Source of the DNA: Siderastrea siderea
Lineage: Eukaryota > Cnidaria > Anthozoa > Scleractinia > Rhizangiidae
NCBI GenBank assembly: GCA_964030785.1
Contig: OZ034975.1
Coordinates: 37,665,069 to 37,729,068, forward strand
Direction of reading: 5' to 3'
Length of the DNA stretch: 64,000 bases
Shown: in pieces, positions 62,337 through 64,000 of the stretch
Layout: every line of letters starts with the position of its first letter
How positions within the stretch are numbered: the first letter of the stretch is position 1
The notes under the pieces: model-generated
Seen by the model: only the letters and a program-made list of their open reading frames with translations
Told to the model about the DNA's origin: nothing
Database searches by the model: none
Made by a program: the position numbers and the translations under genes

Positions 62337-63319
62337 CTAAAGAAAATGGATAAGAACTATGAGCAAGACCATGAACAGTAAAATTGACCACCTCATGTGA
62401 ACTGCTTGTTTCTCCGTACACACTGTACTACTGGGCTGGAACATCCTCCGAGACCTAACCAACACAGTGAAACTCAAATTTCAAGTGGTCATACGAAAGA
62501 CATGCGTGAGAAATTCCATAGAGACAAAGACCGTTATCAAAATCGGGAGCCATTGATGAAAGTCTCTCAGAAGAGTTAAAGATCAGTAGAGAATGGGTTG
62601 CAATGAATCACTGTATAAAGTTTTGTGGTTATTGCACGACAAAGTAAGAATCGACACTGCCTTATCCTCACACGTCAAACCTTCCCAAATACAGGTATTT
62701 TAAAAGGGCCAAGTCATGGCGTTTTTCGTTGTTTTTAGGCAAAAACAGCTAAATTCATAATTATAGCTAATTATGGAAGGATCTTGCTTGCTCATACATG
62801 AATTGTTTCTTGCCCAAAAAAGGGACCATATCGAGTGGATATTCAAAACGAATGAGGCACAATCAGTTTTTATCGATTTTATAGAAAACACAGGGGAAAA
62901 ACTTGAAACTGTCAGCCCAACTATTCAAGAGGGAAACCATTTTCCTCCTGGCCAGCCAAAGCCATAGATAATTGTGCACTGGAATAGCCGTTTTTAAGAA
63001 AACTGGACCAAATATTTTTGGCTTCCATTGGCTTTTCAACCTGGCGCCAAAAGGAGATGACATTGTCCCTTCAAAAAGCTTTTTGATGTTTGTATTTTTA
63101 TTCATTTGGATACCAATCCAAGAAAGTGACATTTGTTTAGAAAAAAATAATGGTTAAAGCGGAAGAGTCCCTTTTCCCATGTCAATCTAGTTAGTTTGTA
63201 TTACACTTAACTATGAGGCTTTTAAAACCAGAACACCAAAGCTTTATAGAATACCATATTTTGTGACGCTTTTTCATGACGCATGGCTTTACAGTGTAGA
63301 GAATATTACAAACGCTTAC
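62337..63319 (-). other. Intron, nothing recognised
   Basis: Short open frames on both strands (60-89 codons) have no domain. No transposon ends found. Confidence 0.45.
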
Positions 63320-63574
63320 AATACACAGTGACTACAGCTGAAGTTTCAACAGATCCCAGATTGTTCATGAATTTGCACTTGTACTCTGACCCACAGTCCA
63401 ATCTCGTTAAGTTTACCAGCCGTAGCATCTCAGAGGAAGGCAAAGTCACATTACTGCCTGTCTTTGTCCATATCACGTTCGGCGCTGGGCTTCCAGTTGC
63501 ATTACAGAAAAGAACAGCACTGTTGCCTTCAATGACTGTTGTATTGGAAGGAGCAACCACAATTTCTGGAGCAT
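63320..63574 (-). CDS. Ig-domain exon 1 (first seen in the window)
   Basis: 255 bp; opens DAPEIVVAPSNTTVIEGNS, core NATGSPAPNVIWTKTG, cysteines LFC and YKC. It has an extra cysteine (LDCGSEYKC) in place of the usual D-x-G-x-Y-x-C. It enters in phase 1, so at least one more exon lies upstream, outside the window. Confidence 0.85.
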
Positions 63575-64000
63575 CTAAAACATAAAATACACCGAATCAA
63601 GACTTAAAGTACAAAATAGAGAAGAACACGAAATGATGCAGTCTTTTCACGGAAAACTTTTAGTTCTAAAACACTTACTTTGCACACCCTATTAATAGCA
63701 ATTAGAATTTGTTTTAAACCAGGATGTGTGTTTTTCTCAACCTTTCGGAAACTTCCACCTCGTACTTCATAATGTTCTCACGTAATTTTGATAGAATGGC
63801 TTTTTCACCAATTTGCAGGCACCCAGCATAAACCTGATTAAAGAGAAGTAATGTGGAATGAGGTGTCTTACAAAGGGTACACAAACTGGTTGGAATAACG
63901 ACATGTTCTGCCTGCATGACTTCCAATATATTACACAAAAATTTGGTGGAATGAGGTAGACTGTACCCTGGGTACCAGAGGTTTTTTCCTCGCTAACGTC
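63575..64000 (-). other. Upstream intron, partial
   Basis: No exon recognised in the last 426 bases; the gene's 5' part is beyond the window. Confidence 0.45.

Larger units (their letters stand above)
489..63574 (-). other. Host multi-exon Ig-superfamily membrane receptor gene
   Basis: This minus-strand gene is read as 29 Ig-domain exons, one EGF-like exon, a SEA-like domain in three exons, a transmembrane exon, and cytoplasmic exons ending in a tail with Y-x-x-V motifs. Nearly every Ig exon is 255 bp with phase-1 introns on both sides, so exons can be duplicated, skipped or shuffled without loss of frame. The domain order Ig(n)-EGF-SEA-TM suggests a cell-surface adhesion or recognition receptor with intracellular tyrosine signalling. 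The 5' end (signal peptide, promoter) is not seen and probably lies beyond 64000. One Ig exon is split by the 20-kb Polinton, and another carries a stop codon. The second transmembrane exon means the region could hold two overlapping or fused genes. The domain calls are firm; the exon linkage is inferred from phase. Confidence 0.75.

Overview
The window is animal nuclear DNA, most likely from an anthozoan cnidarian (stony coral or sea anemone). This rests on GT-AG introns, long AT-rich introns, N-glycosylated Ig domains encoded one per exon, a lysine-rich cytoplasmic tail with repeated Y-A-E-V motifs, and many short cnidarian-type repeats. The species cannot be named from the sequence alone.

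Most of the window is one minus-strand gene, or a cluster sharing exons, for a type I membrane receptor. Reading from high to low coordinates it has 29 recognisable Ig-domain exons (63574 down to 15370), nearly all exactly 255 bp with phase-1 introns. These are followed by an EGF-like exon (14457-14570), a SEA-like domain split over three exons (13557-11944), a transmembrane exon (10696-10875), cytoplasmic exons (9802-9947, 9139-9187, probably 1756-1777) and a tyrosine-motif tail exon (489-798). A second transmembrane exon lies at 5676-5792. The Ig array grew by block duplication: a roughly 1.8 kb two-exon unit repeats at 23-27 kb, a two-exon unit at 49.6-54 kb, and a four-exon unit at 55.7-62.3 kb. 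One duplicated exon (55687-55941) carries an in-frame stop.

A 20,129-bp virus-like DNA transposon of the Polinton/Maverick (adintovirus-like) group occupies 27491-47619. It has about 505-bp terminal inverted repeats, identical over at least 450 bp, and a perfect 6-bp target duplication (CACCCA), and it sits inside an Ig exon. The two exon pieces minus one CACCCA add up to exactly 255 bp. It encodes an integrase with chromodomain, a double-jelly-roll-type major capsid protein, an adenain-like protease, a packaging ATPase, a phospholipase A2, two paralogous jelly-roll-like structural proteins, several small basic virion proteins sharing R-Q-R-G-G sites, a GRF zinc-finger protein, a SLOG-fold protein, a two-TM protein, and a tRNA-like gene. 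Divergent TATA/CCAAT promoters drive gene pairs in each arm. The element is damaged: protein-primed DNA polymerase B is frameshifted, has two stops and lacks its polymerase core; a RING-finger gene is frameshifted; and two structural genes carry nonsense codons.

Other mobile DNA includes a 5'-truncated LINE with poly(A) and a 14-bp target duplication (2264-5129), with a 1,338-bp TIR transposon nested inside it (2769-4106); a hAT-like 1.2-kb element with an internal degenerate minisatellite (50070-51305), whose empty site survives in a duplicated intron; two MITE-like elements (54247-54685, 61153-61548); a long hairpin (12815-12944); and SINE-like tRNA-derived segments near 13 kb.
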